From Chryseobacterium sp. W4I1 (GTDB lineage Bacteria > Bacteroidota > Bacteroidia > Flavobacteriales > Weeksellaceae): a stretch of DNA of 64,000 nt. The stretch is taken from NCBI RefSeq assembly GCF_030816115.1, contig NZ_JAUSXQ010000001.1, forward strand, positions 2,170,001-2,234,000, given 5' to 3'. Position numbers and translations under genes: made by a program. This document shows, in pieces, positions 1 through 10,424 of the stretch. Below the pieces are notes generated by a model, which was not told the DNA's origin, ran no database searches, and saw only the letters and a program-made list of their open reading frames with translations. The stretch's first letter is position 1; each line of letters begins with the position of its first letter.

Positions 1-741
1 CATGTCTATTAATTGATGGTCTGTGTTTCCTTCGAAGTCTGCCATCATATACGAACCATGACCTGCCGGAAGGATCATAAGTTGGGCGTTCGGGACCAGG
101 CGCCACATTTCTACCACATGTTCAGGCTTCATGACATCTTTATCGCCACTGATGAATAATACGGGTACCTCTATTGAAGTAAGAATTTTTTCATCCCAGT
201 CCTGAAAAGTCTGCATTCTTTTACTGTCTTTATCAAAAAGGTTTTCAAGCTTTGAAAAATCAGGATTCAGGCTAAGAAAATTGATCTTAAGCGTTTCAGG
301 CATTGAATCTAAGGTTGCTTCTGCCATACTCTCGAAAAACCCGTCCATCATTCCGCTTTTTTTGTAAAAAGATGATGCAATAATCAGTTTTTCTGTTATT
401 TGGGGATAAAGATGTGCCATCTGCATTACGGTATTTCCTCCGTTGCTGAATCCCCAAAATGAAGCTCTTTCAATATTAAGCTCCTTCAAAAGAGCAGCTA
501 CATCATGAGCATCCTGTTCAAAGGTTTCAGGAATATCACGATGATCGGTCAAGCCGTGATTCTGCAGATCAATACCTATCAATTGAAACCGGCCTTCCAG
601 GCGGGAAATTACTTCTTTAAAATCAAACAGAATCGAGGAACCACCACCATGGATGAGGACTAAAGGTTTTCCGGAACCGTAGATCTCATAATACATGCGA
701 ATCCCGTTGACATTTTTATAGCCTTTTTCTTTGGGTTCCAT
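1..741 (-). CDS. Alpha/beta hydrolase, 3' end beyond window
   Basis: The reading frame is open from an ATG at 741 to the window edge (247 codons), so the C-terminus is missing or only just reached. It shows an HGGG oxyanion-type motif near residue 31, the nucleophile elbow GFSNG with Ser about 99, a likely acid Asp in ISGDKD near 205, and a late GHG with the candidate catalytic His near 228. This is the alpha/beta-hydrolase fold, probably a cytoplasmic esterase-like enzyme since no signal peptide is seen; the substrate cannot be read. It starts three bases after the DinB gene upstream stops, so the two are probably co-transcribed. Confidence 0.85.
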   Translation of the reverse strand, partial: MEPKEKGYKNVNGIRMYYEIYGSGKPLVLIHGGGSSILFDFKEVISRLEGRFQLIGIDLQNHGLTDHRDIPETFEQDAHDVAALLKELNIERASFWGFSNGGNTVMQMAHLYPQITEKLIIASSFYKKSGMMDGFFESMAEATLDSMPETLKINFLSLNPDFSKLENLFDKDSKRMQTFQDWDEKILTSIEVPVLFISGDKDVMKPEHVVEMWRLVPNAQLMILPAGHGSYMMADFEGNTDHQLIDM

Positions 742-744
742 GTC

Positions 745-1269
745 TTAATATTTTAAAGTCTCATCTACGTCATACTTCATTCCCGGATAATTCAGTATCC
801 TTCTCATAAGTCCTATCTGGCCGCATAAATAGTCTTCACGGCCGATGCACATTCCAGCAAAATTAAGTTTGGTCTCACGCACAAATGGAATATTCATCCC
901 AATCTCAAACATTTCGTCCAGTTCTTCGTCGGTGACATCCAAAAGTTTCTGATAAACCTTTGGAGAAATATCGTGAAAATTTTTCTCCAGTTCATCTAAA
1001 CCCGGATAAGTGTATGTTTCATCCAACGCTTTTCCCTGAAAGAAAAGATCGCTGTGAGGGTCTTCATCTCTGAGCCCTAAAACCCAACCTAAACCGTAAC
1101 GCATATTGACAAAGTTTCCTGCCATCCACACAATATGATTGGTTTTTCCTTCAATTCTCTTCAATGCATCTTCTTCCGAAATGCCATCCAAAACATTGAG
1201 AAAGTTTTGAGAATGCATTCTGTAAGCCGGAATAATGATCTCTATTTTTTTTGATTTTGGGGTGTCCAT
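745..1269 (-). CDS. DinB family protein
   Basis: A 174-residue protein with the length and helical character of the DinB/YfiT-like four-helix family (often metal-binding, usually of unknown substrate). A His sits in the segment KTNHIVWMAGN near residue 45, the position where such proteins commonly carry the first metal ligand, but the later HxxxH seen in the neighbouring paralogue is replaced by a CGQIGLMRRIL segment. The matching -GQ-G-RRIL tails of this gene and the one at 1461-1922 point to paralogy. No signal peptide. It probably shares an mRNA with the hydrolase that follows three bases downstream. Confidence 0.75.
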   Translation of the reverse strand: MDTPKSKKIEIIIPAYRMHSQNFLNVLDGISEEDALKRIEGKTNHIVWMAGNFVNMRYGLGWVLGLRDEDPHSDLFFQGKALDETYTYPGLDELEKNFHDISPKVYQKLLDVTDEELDEMFEIGMNIPFVRETKLNFAGMCIGREDYLCGQIGLMRRILNYPGMKYDVDETLKY

Positions 1270-1460
1270 TTTTATAGTTTTAGCGATTGTGTATTTTGTA
1301 TTCTGTTGATGGTTGGCTTTTATGTGTCAGGTACTCTCTGAAAATAACTTTGATAATGTGTAATTTATTTAACCAAAAATTGTACAGATTGACACAGATG
1401 CTTATGTCTTTAAAATGCTTTTACCGTGAGATTTTTCTTGCTTGAAAAAGTTCAATAATC

Positions 1461-1922
1461 TTATTTTATGGCTCCGGGTTTCCCAAGAATTCTTCTGAGA
1501 TAGCCTAGCTGTCCGCCGTGATATAGCTCGTGCAGACAAAAGATTGCAATATCATTAATTGTTTTCGGATCAAAACTTTCAACCGTGATCAGTTTTGCTT
1601 CCAGTTTATCCTGAGACTGTTGCAGATAGGATTTTAATTCTTCAAAATCAACCAGCTCATCTTTTCTTTCAAGTGGAAGCTCTCCTCTGTTATAGCATGA
1701 AAATTTTTCGTTATCCCAGACAGATTCTTCACCGAGAATATTCAGGAATGCATTTCTTATATAAATCAGATGTCCTAAGATCCAGTTCATACAGTTTGCA
1801 TCACCATTTGGGAAAATCATAGATTCTTCATGGGTAATACCTTCGATATTCATTGAAATAATTTTATAGCTGCTGAATACCTGAACTTTTACGATTTCTA
1901 TATCGTTTGACTTTGTTTCCAT
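1461..1922 (-). CDS. DinB family protein (second copy)
   Basis: A 153-residue DinB-like protein. It keeps the likely metal ligands: a His in the NWILGHLIYIRN segment near residue 52 and an HELYHGGQLG motif close to the C-terminus, the standard DinB spacing. The helix ending GQLGYLRRILG matches the end of the DinB gene at 745-1269, which suggests an old duplication. The 190-base gap between the copies makes separate transcription possible. Family members include bacillithiol/mycothiol-dependent enzymes, but most are uncharacterised, so no reaction is assigned. Confidence 0.75.
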   Translation of the reverse strand: METKSNDIEIVKVQVFSSYKIISMNIEGITHEESMIFPNGDANCMNWILGHLIYIRNAFLNILGEESVWDNEKFSCYNRGELPLERKDELVDFEELKSYLQQSQDKLEAKLITVESFDPKTINDIAIFCLHELYHGGQLGYLRRILGKPGAIK

Positions 1923-2066
1923 AGCTTGGGATGTTTATTGTTTTAATCTTTAGCTTTGCTATTTTCACAGATAGCATTACAGGTTATTTTTACCGAAGAT
2001 TATAGGAATGGGCAGAGATTTCAATTGTGAAAATTCTGTATGGATTGTGAGGGTATGATTTAAAAT

Positions 2067-2474
2067 TTATTCTGCCGGGAGCTGGGAAAGATCAGCAAAC
2101 GTTACATTCCAGCCATGTCCGTCAATATCCCAGAAAGAATTCTGATACATCCATCCGTAATCCTGTGGCTCTTCATGTTGTGAAGCTCCATTTTGCAGGG
2201 CAGTATTTACAACATGATCCACTTCATCACGGCTGTTCAGGCCAATAGCAACAAGAACCTGAGTGGTATCGCCTTTCGGAACGGGTCTTTCGGAAAAAGT
2301 CTGGAAATATTCTTCAGTCAGGAACATTACGTAAATGTCTTCTTTCATTACGACACAGGTCGCTTTGTCATCTGAAAACTGCTCATTGATGGAAAAACCG
2401 AGCTTGGTCCAGAATTCTTCTGTTTTCTTTACGTCTTTAACCGGAAGGTTGACATAGATCTGATTGATTTTCAT
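2067..2474 (-). CDS. VOC (glyoxalase/bleomycin-resistance fold) family protein
   Basis: A 135-residue single VOC-fold protein beginning with the typical beta strand INQIYVNLPVKDV followed by a helix with FWTKLGF. Alternating strands and the closing DIDGHGWNVTF segment fit the fold, whose members bind a metal and act as glyoxalases, dioxygenases or antibiotic-binding proteins. The lack of a partner gene leaves the substrate open. Located between a DinB gene and a Crp/Fnr regulator, all on the minus strand, but with gaps that do not prove an operon. Confidence 0.8.
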   Translation of the reverse strand: MKINQIYVNLPVKDVKKTEEFWTKLGFSINEQFSDDKATCVVMKEDIYVMFLTEEYFQTFSERPVPKGDTTQVLVAIGLNSRDEVDHVVNTALQNGASQHEEPQDYGWMYQNSFWDIDGHGWNVTFADLSQLPAE

Positions 2475-2552
2475 ATTGTCTTATTTTTGATGTTAAACTT
2501 TTAACCAAAATTACCAAGCCTCCATGAAAATCAACTTGCCATAGGACAAGAT

Positions 2553-3143
2553 TTAATTTTTCTTTGGATGGGAAACTATTTCTTTGCGGATACGGCTTAA
2601 AGAAGTGTCTGTAATACCAAGATAGGACGCAATCTGCTTAAGGGGAGCAAACTGTACAACCTGTGGTTTCTGTTCTAAAAGGTTAAGGTAACGTCTGGTA
2701 GCGGATAGGGTAAACATTTCGACGGAACGCTGCTTATAAGAAAAAAGCTCTTTTGACATCCATGCTCTGCCCCATTCTCTAAGATTGGGTATTTTATGGA
2801 AAAGTTCCTGAAAGGTCTCAAAATCAAATTTCCGGCATTCGCAGTCTGTAATGCAGACGATATTTTCCTGGGAAGGAATTCTCTGAAACAGTGACAAGAC
2901 CTCGATAATGATCTCATTATCTGCAAAAAAATGAGTCGTTACTTCATTTCCGCTAAAATCATTGACGTAAGAACGGGCCAGCCCTTTCTCTAAAATATAG
3001 TATTCATTAGCCGTTTTTCCCGCCTCAAGAATAATATCTCCTTTTTGGAATGATACTTTCTCATGGGCCTGAAATATTTCATCCAGTTCTTCCTGGAGAA
3101 AAAAAGGGAAATCATAGCATATTTCTAAAGCTTTGCAGATCAT
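2553..3143 (-). CDS. Crp/Fnr family transcriptional regulator
   Basis: A 196-residue protein with an N-terminal cyclic-nucleotide-binding-like beta barrel (residues about 25-120, including KGDIILEAGKTANEYYILEKG) and a short C-terminal helix-turn-helix (about 150-192; LKQIASYLGITDTSLSRIRKEI). There is no Cys cluster of the FNR type, so oxygen sensing through Fe-S is unlikely. This short Bacteroidota form is common and its ligand is generally unknown. It lies upstream of, and on the same strand as, the VOC gene at 2067 with 78 bases between, so local control is possible but unproven. Confidence 0.85.
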   Translation of the reverse strand: MICKALEICYDFPFFLQEELDEIFQAHEKVSFQKGDIILEAGKTANEYYILEKGLARSYVNDFSGNEVTTHFFADNEIIIEVLSLFQRIPSQENIVCITDCECRKFDFETFQELFHKIPNLREWGRAWMSKELFSYKQRSVEMFTLSATRRYLNLLEQKPQVVQFAPLKQIASYLGITDTSLSRIRKEIVSHPKKN

Positions 3144-3400
3144 TGAGCTGGTGTTTTTAAAGCTTTAAAAATATAATTTTTAATTGAATGAAGATTGAAA
3201 AAAATTAAACAAATTAATAAAAAACGTTAAAAAGCTACATATAATTACAATACTGTCAATTGCTTTTGCTCTTTCTAAACAATTAAACAAATCTTATCTT
3301 ACCATCAATTCTATGAATATCTCCTTTCACAGGGGAGGATAATTGCGGTACGTTTAATCACAATCTTGAAAGCCTGGGTATGATTTCTATTTAAATAAGA

Positions 3401-4612
3401 TTAAAATAAAGAAAGCTGAATAGGTTTTGGGGGTTTAGGAGGTTCTGCATCACCAAAAACCGTTTTTCCTCCGAAGCGCCATGAATTCTGTCTTTCTTCT
3501 TCAATGACTTGTTGAATATCGAAATTTGGAGTAAAATCTTTTTCAGTGGCCGCTACAATCCGGTGCAGTTTATTTAAAGTATTCAGCTTGTCGGAATTAC
3601 CGAGTTTCGATTTTTCAATTCCTTGTCTAAGGATGCTGATGCTTTCATCATAAGTAATGGTGGGAACCGGAAAAGGATGGCCGTCTTTTCCGCCATGAGC
3701 AAAGGAAAATCTTGCGGGATCGGCAAACCGTGATGGTGCCCCATGAATGACCTCACTAACCAATGCTAATGACTGCATGGTTCTTGGACCTACACCTTCA
3801 AGCATTAAAAGGTCTTCAAAATTCTGAGGCTGCTGTTCACGGGTAATATATAAAAGTGCTCCAAGACGTTTTAAGTCAACATCTGATGCCTGGACATCAT
3901 GATGGGCAGGAAGAATCAACCTTGAAAAATCTTTCATCACATCAATGGAATCGGTATGAGAAATATCTAAAATTCCCTTCCGGTTTCCTGAAGCCTCCGC
4001 ATCAGTAAGATTGAGGATTTTTCCTCTTGAAATACCATTAATTCCGGTATGAGGTTCTTCTACGAATGATTTAATATTTCCTGAATGCCAGTGGTAGCGT
4101 CTTGCTGTACCATCTGACTCATGCATTCCCTGCTGTACTACGCTCCAGCTTCCGTTATCCGCCACAATAAAGTTATGCAGATAAAGCTGATAACCATCCT
4201 GAATAGCAGTATTATCCACCTTTGCAGAAAGTTTGCTGGCTCTTACCAGTTCATGTCCGTTTAAACCTGTTTTATCAGCAATCTGGATGAGCTCTGACGG
4301 AGTTTCTCTCGAGAATTTCCCTTTTCCACCACAGATATAAAGTCCTAATGTCTGTGAGTGGGGATTGATAGAACGTTTCAAAGCGCCCATCACGGAAGTA
4401 GTAATTCCTGAAGAATGCCAATCCATTCCCATTACTGCACCAAAACTCTGAAACCAGAACGGATCTGCAAGCCTCCGCAGCACTTCATCTTTCCCGTAAT
4501 CCATTAAGATCACTTCTATAATGGAAAGCCCAAGTGCGGACATACGCTCATACAGCCACGGCGGTACTTTTCCGTAGTGTAAAGGCAAATCTGCAGTTCC
4601 TGAACGTTTCAT
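3401..4612 (-). CDS. DUF763 domain-containing protein
   Basis: A 403-residue protein that fits DUF763 along its length: it begins with the characteristic RSGTADLPLHYGKVP and has conserved YICGGKGK and YHWHS motifs. Around residues 285-300 a GVGPRTMQSLALVSEV segment looks like a helix-hairpin-helix DNA-binding element, as in other members. The molecular function of the family is unknown; the HhH motif suggests contact with nucleic acid. It stands alone with about 250 bases of non-coding DNA downstream. No export signal. Confidence 0.85.
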   Translation of the reverse strand: MKRSGTADLPLHYGKVPPWLYERMSALGLSIIEVILMDYGKDEVLRRLADPFWFQSFGAVMGMDWHSSGITTSVMGALKRSINPHSQTLGLYICGGKGKFSRETPSELIQIADKTGLNGHELVRASKLSAKVDNTAIQDGYQLYLHNFIVADNGSWSVVQQGMHESDGTARRYHWHSGNIKSFVEEPHTGINGISRGKILNLTDAEASGNRKGILDISHTDSIDVMKDFSRLILPAHHDVQASDVDLKRLGALLYITREQQPQNFEDLLMLEGVGPRTMQSLALVSEVIHGAPSRFADPARFSFAHGGKDGHPFPVPTITYDESISILRQGIEKSKLGNSDKLNTLNKLHRIVAATEKDFTPNFDIQQVIEEERQNSWRFGGKTVFGDAEPPKPPKPIQLSLF

Positions 4613-4740
4613 TGTATTGTAAAGTGTAAAGATAGTTATTATACGATTTCTTTTTGATGATTTGAATCATCAGTTCCGCTATAATAAGTTGTAGTTAAAG
4701 CCTTTTTATAACTCTTTTTATGTGATCTACATTGAATGAA

Positions 4741-5145
4741 TTAATGAATAGAGAAAAATTCAAGGTCTCTGTGTTTTTCTTCAGCATATTTCTCATTGAA
4801 AGTAATGGTGTTTCCGAATGGATCATTTACGGTGAAAGATACGGCATCATAAAATGTTTTCTCGAGTCCCGGACGGTTGTATTTATATTTCTTATCAATC
4901 AATTCTCTGCGGTATTCAGGAATTCCCTCTCCCCAGATCATGATTCTGGTTCCGGGTGTTCCGTCTCCGTGATGCTCACTTAAATGAAAAACTATATTTC
5001 CTTTTTTGACTTCCATGTAAACGGGCGTATTTTCTTCAAAATAATGTTCCCATACTATTTCAAACCCCAGCCAATCCACATAAAACTCTATGGCTTTTTG
5101 ATAATCAAAGATTCTGAGAATAGGAATAATCTGTGTTGCTTTCAT
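4741..5145 (-). CDS. Glyoxalase-superfamily (VOC) protein
   Basis: A 134-residue VOC protein similar to bleomycin-resistance-type proteins: the start IIPILRIFDYQKAIEFYVDWLGFE, a central VFHLSEHHGDG and the closing DPFGNTITFNE are the classical elements of that branch. Proteins of this type often bind a drug or small molecule rather than catalyse. It is followed upstream by a second VOC gene (5185-5532) on the same strand with a 39-base gap, so the two may be one transcription unit. Confidence 0.8.
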   Translation of the reverse strand: MKATQIIPILRIFDYQKAIEFYVDWLGFEIVWEHYFEENTPVYMEVKKGNIVFHLSEHHGDGTPGTRIMIWGEGIPEYRRELIDKKYKYNRPGLEKTFYDAVSFTVNDPFGNTITFNEKYAEEKHRDLEFFSIH

Positions 5146-5184
5146 AAGTAAGATTTTACTAAAATGTATCTGTTGATAAACAAG

Positions 5185-5532
5185 CTACTGATGCGAAAGT
5201 ATATTGATTAAGTTTCCCAACGGATCTTTTACAAAAAATCTTCGTACTTCCCAGTCTTCATCAGTAATTCCGTAAGTTATTTCAAAGCCTGCCTGCTGCA
5301 TTTTTTCATAAACTTCGTCTACATGATCTACTTCTATTGACAGTAGAGGAACTTCAGTATCATTTCCACCCTGAGTGGCAAAACTTACCTGAACCTTTGT
5401 TTCTTCATGATTACCGAAAGTCTTGATCCAACCGTGGTCCATCAGGATTTCAAGGCCCAGAATATCTTTATAAAAATGATCTGCATCATCTAAATGATCT
5501 GTTTTTATGTTGGCTACAATTCTTTTTACCAT
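5185..5532 (-). CDS. VOC family protein
   Basis: A 115-residue VOC protein. I place the start at the ATG at 5532 because the family's first strand (VKRIVANIKTD) begins there; the longer frame back to 5604 adds 24 residues that do not resemble the fold and run through a likely hairpin region after tpx. The C-terminal VKDPLGNLINILSH is typical. Substrate unknown. It lies between tpx and another VOC gene on the same strand. Confidence 0.8.
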   Translation of the reverse strand: MVKRIVANIKTDHLDDADHFYKDILGLEILMDHGWIKTFGNHEETKVQVSFATQGGNDTEVPLLSIEVDHVDEVYEKMQQAGFEITYGITDEDWEVRRFFVKDPLGNLINILSHQ

Positions 5533-5619
5533 GATCAATGTTTTAAAGATTAATAATGCCGAAAAAGCCCTGCAAAAACATAGCGTCCGCAAGGCTTTTT
5601 GCAAAAAATCATTGTATTC

Positions 5620-6120
5620 TTATTTGTTCAGCGCATCAATTGCTGCGCTGTAATTAGGTTCGGTCGTAATTTCGGGAACTTGCTCTGTATACACTACTTT
5701 ATTGTTTTCATCTGTAACAATTACGGCACGGCTTAGCAGTCCTTTCATAGGTGAATCCGTAATAGTCACTTCGTAATCATCTCCAAAGCTGCTTCTGAAA
5801 TCTGAAAGTGTCTCTACATTGTTTAAACCTTCAGCTGCACAGAATCTCCCCAATGCAAAAGGAAGGTCTTTGGAAACATTAATCACTACCGTGTTATCAA
5901 GTTTTGAAGCTTCTTCATTAAATTTTCTTGCAGAAGCAGCACAAATGCCTGTATCAATACTCGGGAAGATATTGAATACCTTTTTCTTTCCTTCAAAATC
6001 TGAAAGAAGTTTTACGTTCAGACCGGAGTCTACCAATGCAAAATCTCTTACAGTTGTTCCTACTGACGGAAGGGTTCCTATTGTATTTACTTCGTTTCCT
6101 TTAAGGGTGATCGTTGACAT
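5620..6120 (-). CDS. tpx: Thiol peroxidase Tpx, cytoplasmic
   Basis: A 166-residue 2-Cys peroxiredoxin of the Tpx class, reducing hydrogen peroxide and organic hydroperoxides with thioredoxin. The peroxidatic Cys is C60 in PSIDTGICAAS and the resolving Cys is C94 in GRFCAAEG, the standard Tpx pair. The LSDFRSSFG and GLLSRAV segments are also diagnostic. No signal peptide, in contrast with the exported paralogue at 26488-27045. A CAAATTTA (reverse of TAAATTTG) at 6142-6149 lies just upstream and is a candidate -7 element. Confidence 0.95.
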   Translation of the reverse strand: MSTITLKGNEVNTIGTLPSVGTTVRDFALVDSGLNVKLLSDFEGKKKVFNIFPSIDTGICAASARKFNEEASKLDNTVVINVSKDLPFALGRFCAAEGLNNVETLSDFRSSFGDDYEVTITDSPMKGLLSRAVIVTDENNKVVYTEQVPEITTEPNYSAAIDALNK

Positions 6121-6241
6121 AATTTTATTTTTTTAGTTTTTCAAATTTACTTAAAATAGAAAGTTTTTGAGATCAAATAAAGGTTAAATAATTCTTAAAG
6201 TGAAAATAAAAAGACTTATCTACCTGTAGTGATTTTTTTAG

Positions 6242-6544
6242 TTAGATTTCTATACCGCAACAAACGGAACCCCGCCTACGAGTAATGTATCTTACAATAC
6301 TGCTAACGGAAAATTCACAATCAATGTTTATGGTGTAACAATGGGCAATGGTGGATCTTTTTTTATCAAGTTTGATGACGGACCACAACCTGATGACTTG
6401 GGAGATAATCTGAATGACGGTTCATTTGATATAAATGAATCTTCAATTAATTTTCCAAACGTTAATTCTACTCCCAAAAACTATAAGGTTGAATTCATCC
6501 TCAATTTTGATGGTACCGGAACTTATACCATCACACAAATATAA
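6242..6544 (+). pseudogene. 3' remnant of an unidentified (probably exported) protein
   Basis: An open frame of about 100 codons follows a stop at 6239 and ends at 6544, with no start in the first 33 codons; the first ATG is at 6341 in the middle of what looks like a continuous beta-rich domain (FYTATNGTPPTSN... FDDGPQPDD... FNFDGTGTYTITQI). The same frame upstream holds a GTG-initiated signal-like stub at 6200 (KIKRLIYL) cut by TAG at 6227. This fits a gene that lost its N-terminal part. A strong terminator follows directly. The family was not recognised. Confidence 0.5.
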
Positions 6545-6548
6545 ACTT

Positions 6549-6572
6549 AAGAGGCATCAGCCTCTTTTTTTT
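6549..6572 (+). terminator. Rho-independent terminator
   Basis: AAGAGGC, a four-base loop, GCCTCTT and then a T run. It sits right behind the gene remnant at 6242-6544 and supports that this was once an expressed gene. Confidence 0.8.
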
Positions 6573-6605
6573 ATGCAAAACACTTCATAAAAGAATCATA
6601 TTTAG

Positions 6606-6613
6606 TAAATTTG
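6606..6613 (+). promoter_or_regulatory. Candidate -7 element for icd
   Basis: TAAATTTG matches the Bacteroidota -7 consensus TAnnTTTG and lies 36 bases before the icd start. No exact TTG -33 box is seen at the usual spacing, so support is partial. Confidence 0.45.
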
Positions 6614-6616
6614 TGA

Positions 6617-8869
<2,253 letters not shown>

Positions 8870-8890
8870 TATCCCATTTTAATATCAATC

Positions 8891-8919
8891 AAAAGCTCCT
8901 TTTTATAAGGGGCTTTTTT
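8891..8919 (+). terminator. Terminator behind icd
   Basis: AAAGCTCCT / AAGGGGCTTT stem (with a G-T pair) followed by T's, directly downstream of icd. Confidence 0.75.
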
Positions 8920-9024
8920 GTTTACCATTACCTGTCATCTTAATTCCACTAAGGATAAAAATCCAAAACACTGCTATAGTTAAACTTTAAATAAATTATC
9001 CGTTTTTTCATTATACGAGACATC

Positions 9025-9357
9025 CTACCCCTTCACAATTACTCTCCTATGCTCCCTGCCCCAGTTGATCATTTCAGTAATTATATTTCCAAATGTTCTG
9101 CAGTATTCGGTAGGCTCATATTCTATCAAAACCGGAGTTTCAGGATATACATTTCTTTTTACCAGCTTATTCAGCTCCATATCTTTTAGTTCCTTTGAAA
9201 GCATCCTTGTGGTAATTCCCGGGATACTCCGTTCAATTTCACGGAAACGTCTGTTGCCGTTACAGATTGAATTGATGACAGGAATTCTCCACTTTCCTCC
9301 AATAAAATAGAGAGTGTCCTGCAGGGCTCTTAATTCTTCGGTCTGGTCTCTTTCCAT
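9025..9357 (-). CDS. HxlR family transcriptional regulator
   Basis: A winged-helix regulator of the HxlR type: LYFIGGKWRIPVINSICNG near the N-terminus, the recognition region RFREIERSIPGITTRMLSKELK, and the wing YEPTEYCRTF. I choose the ATG at 9357 (110 residues) rather than 9381, because a TAACTTTG -7 element on this strand (9370-9363) would overlap the longer version. It is divergent from the SDR gene at 9460, the standard arrangement for an HxlR regulator and its target. HxlR proteins sense thiol-reactive or aldehyde stress in several cases; a Cys is present in NSICNG and in EYCRTF. Confidence 0.88.
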   Translation of the reverse strand: MERDQTEELRALQDTLYFIGGKWRIPVINSICNGNRRFREIERSIPGITTRMLSKELKDMELNKLVKRNVYPETPVLIEYEPTEYCRTFGNIITEMINWGREHRRVIVKG

Positions 9358-9390
9358 AGCTGCAAAGTTAAATGATATCATTGATGATAG

Positions 9391-9427
9391 TGGTATACTC
9401 TGTTATACTGATTACAAAAGTATACCA
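9391..9427. promoter_or_regulatory. Inverted-repeat operator between hxlR-type gene and SDR gene
   Basis: TGGTATAC at 9391-9398 and GTATACCA at 9420-9427 form a perfect 8-base inverted repeat with 21 bases between; a further half-site-like TTATACTG lies inside at 9403-9410. HxlR regulators typically bind GTATAC-type palindromes in the divergent region, so this is the likely operator controlling both genes. Confidence 0.65.
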
Positions 9428-9435
9428 AATTGAAA

Positions 9436-9443
9436 TAACTTTG
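9436..9443 (+). promoter_or_regulatory. -7 element for the SDR gene
   Basis: TAACTTTG fits TAnnTTTG and lies 17 bases before the SDR start, just downstream of the inverted repeat at 9391-9427, so a bound regulator would cover the -33 region. Confidence 0.55.
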
Positions 9444-9459
9444 TCAAAAATTTTAAGAA

Positions 9460-10206
9460 ATGAAAAAATTCAGTAACAAACTAGCCATTGTAACAGGCGG
9501 TAACAGTGGAATAGGATATGCAACAGCAAAAGAGCTTATTGCAGAAGGAGCTCAGGTAATTATTACAGGTAGAAGAAGCGAAGCAGTGGAAAAAGCAGCT
9601 AACGAGCTCGGCGCAATTCCGTTTGTGGCAGATCAGGGAAAGCTTGAAGACATAAACAATTTAACAGCAGAAGTTGAAAACCGATTCGGAAAAGTTGATA
9701 TTTTATTCATTAATGCCGGAATTACCGGAACTTTAGGTTCCATTGAAGATATGAGTCCTGAAAATTTCGATAATGTAATGAATATTAATTTCAGGGGAGC
9801 ATATTTTACCTTGAGCAAATTCATACCGCTATTGAATGACGAAGCATCTGTGATATTTTTATCTTCCAACGTTGCTACAACCTACAAACCAAACAGCTCA
9901 GTATATCAGGCAAGTAAAGCAGCACTTAATTCAATTGCAAAAACTGCAGCAGCAGAATTGGCTCCGAGAAAAATCAGAGTGAATATACTAAGTCCTGGAC
10001 CTACAAAAACAGAAATTATGACAAAAGCTGGTTTGGACGAAGCTACTTTAAGCAGCCTTGATGAATGGCTGACCGACTTAATTCCACTTAAGAAAATGGG
10101 AACTGCCCAAGATATAGCAAAACTTGTAGTTTATTTGTCAGATCACAATGTTGCCAGCTTTATGACTGGTACTGAAATTATTGTAGACGGAGGAATGGTA
10201 TTGTAA
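9460..10206 (+). CDS. SDR family NAD(P)-dependent oxidoreductase
   Basis: A classical 248-residue short-chain dehydrogenase. It has the cofactor motif TGGNSGIG at about residues 13-20, NAG near 86, the catalytic Ser in FLSSN, Tyr-x3-Lys in YQASK near 149-153, and the closing IIVDGGMVL. The ARG in TGRRSEAVE after the second strand suggests NADP(H) preference. The substrate cannot be read from sequence. Its placement next to a divergent HxlR regulator with shared operator suggests induction by reactive carbonyls or quinones. Confidence 0.9.
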   Translation: MKKFSNKLAIVTGGNSGIGYATAKELIAEGAQVIITGRRSEAVEKAANELGAIPFVADQGKLEDINNLTAEVENRFGKVDILFINAGITGTLGSIEDMSPENFDNVMNINFRGAYFTLSKFIPLLNDEASVIFLSSNVATTYKPNSSVYQASKAALNSIAKTAAAELAPRKIRVNILSPGPTKTEIMTKAGLDEATLSSLDEWLTDLIPLKKMGTAQDIAKLVVYLSDHNVASFMTGTEIIVDGGMVL

Positions 10207-10216
10207 GATGGAAGAC

Positions 10217-10287
10217 GGGAGATGGAAATCATTAAACTTCGTAAATAAATTATTTTTTCAGAAAGATATAAATTAGTTCCATCTCCC
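10217..10287. repeat. Inverted repeat with long spacer
   Basis: GGGAGATGGAA at 10217-10227 and TTCCATCTCCC at 10277-10287 are perfect inverted copies 49 bases apart behind the SDR gene. The spacer is long for a terminator; it may be an intergenic repeat or an mRNA 3' stem. Confidence 0.4.
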
Positions 10288-10424
10288 ATTTTCATTTTCT
10301 AAATCCGTTGCTAAACTTACCTCCTATTTTTCCACTTTCACCCCCTACTTTGTCCGCTTCACTCTTCTTTATATTTCAAAACAAGGTTCATCATTCTACT
10401 TTTGACCCATAAAAATAATATAAT

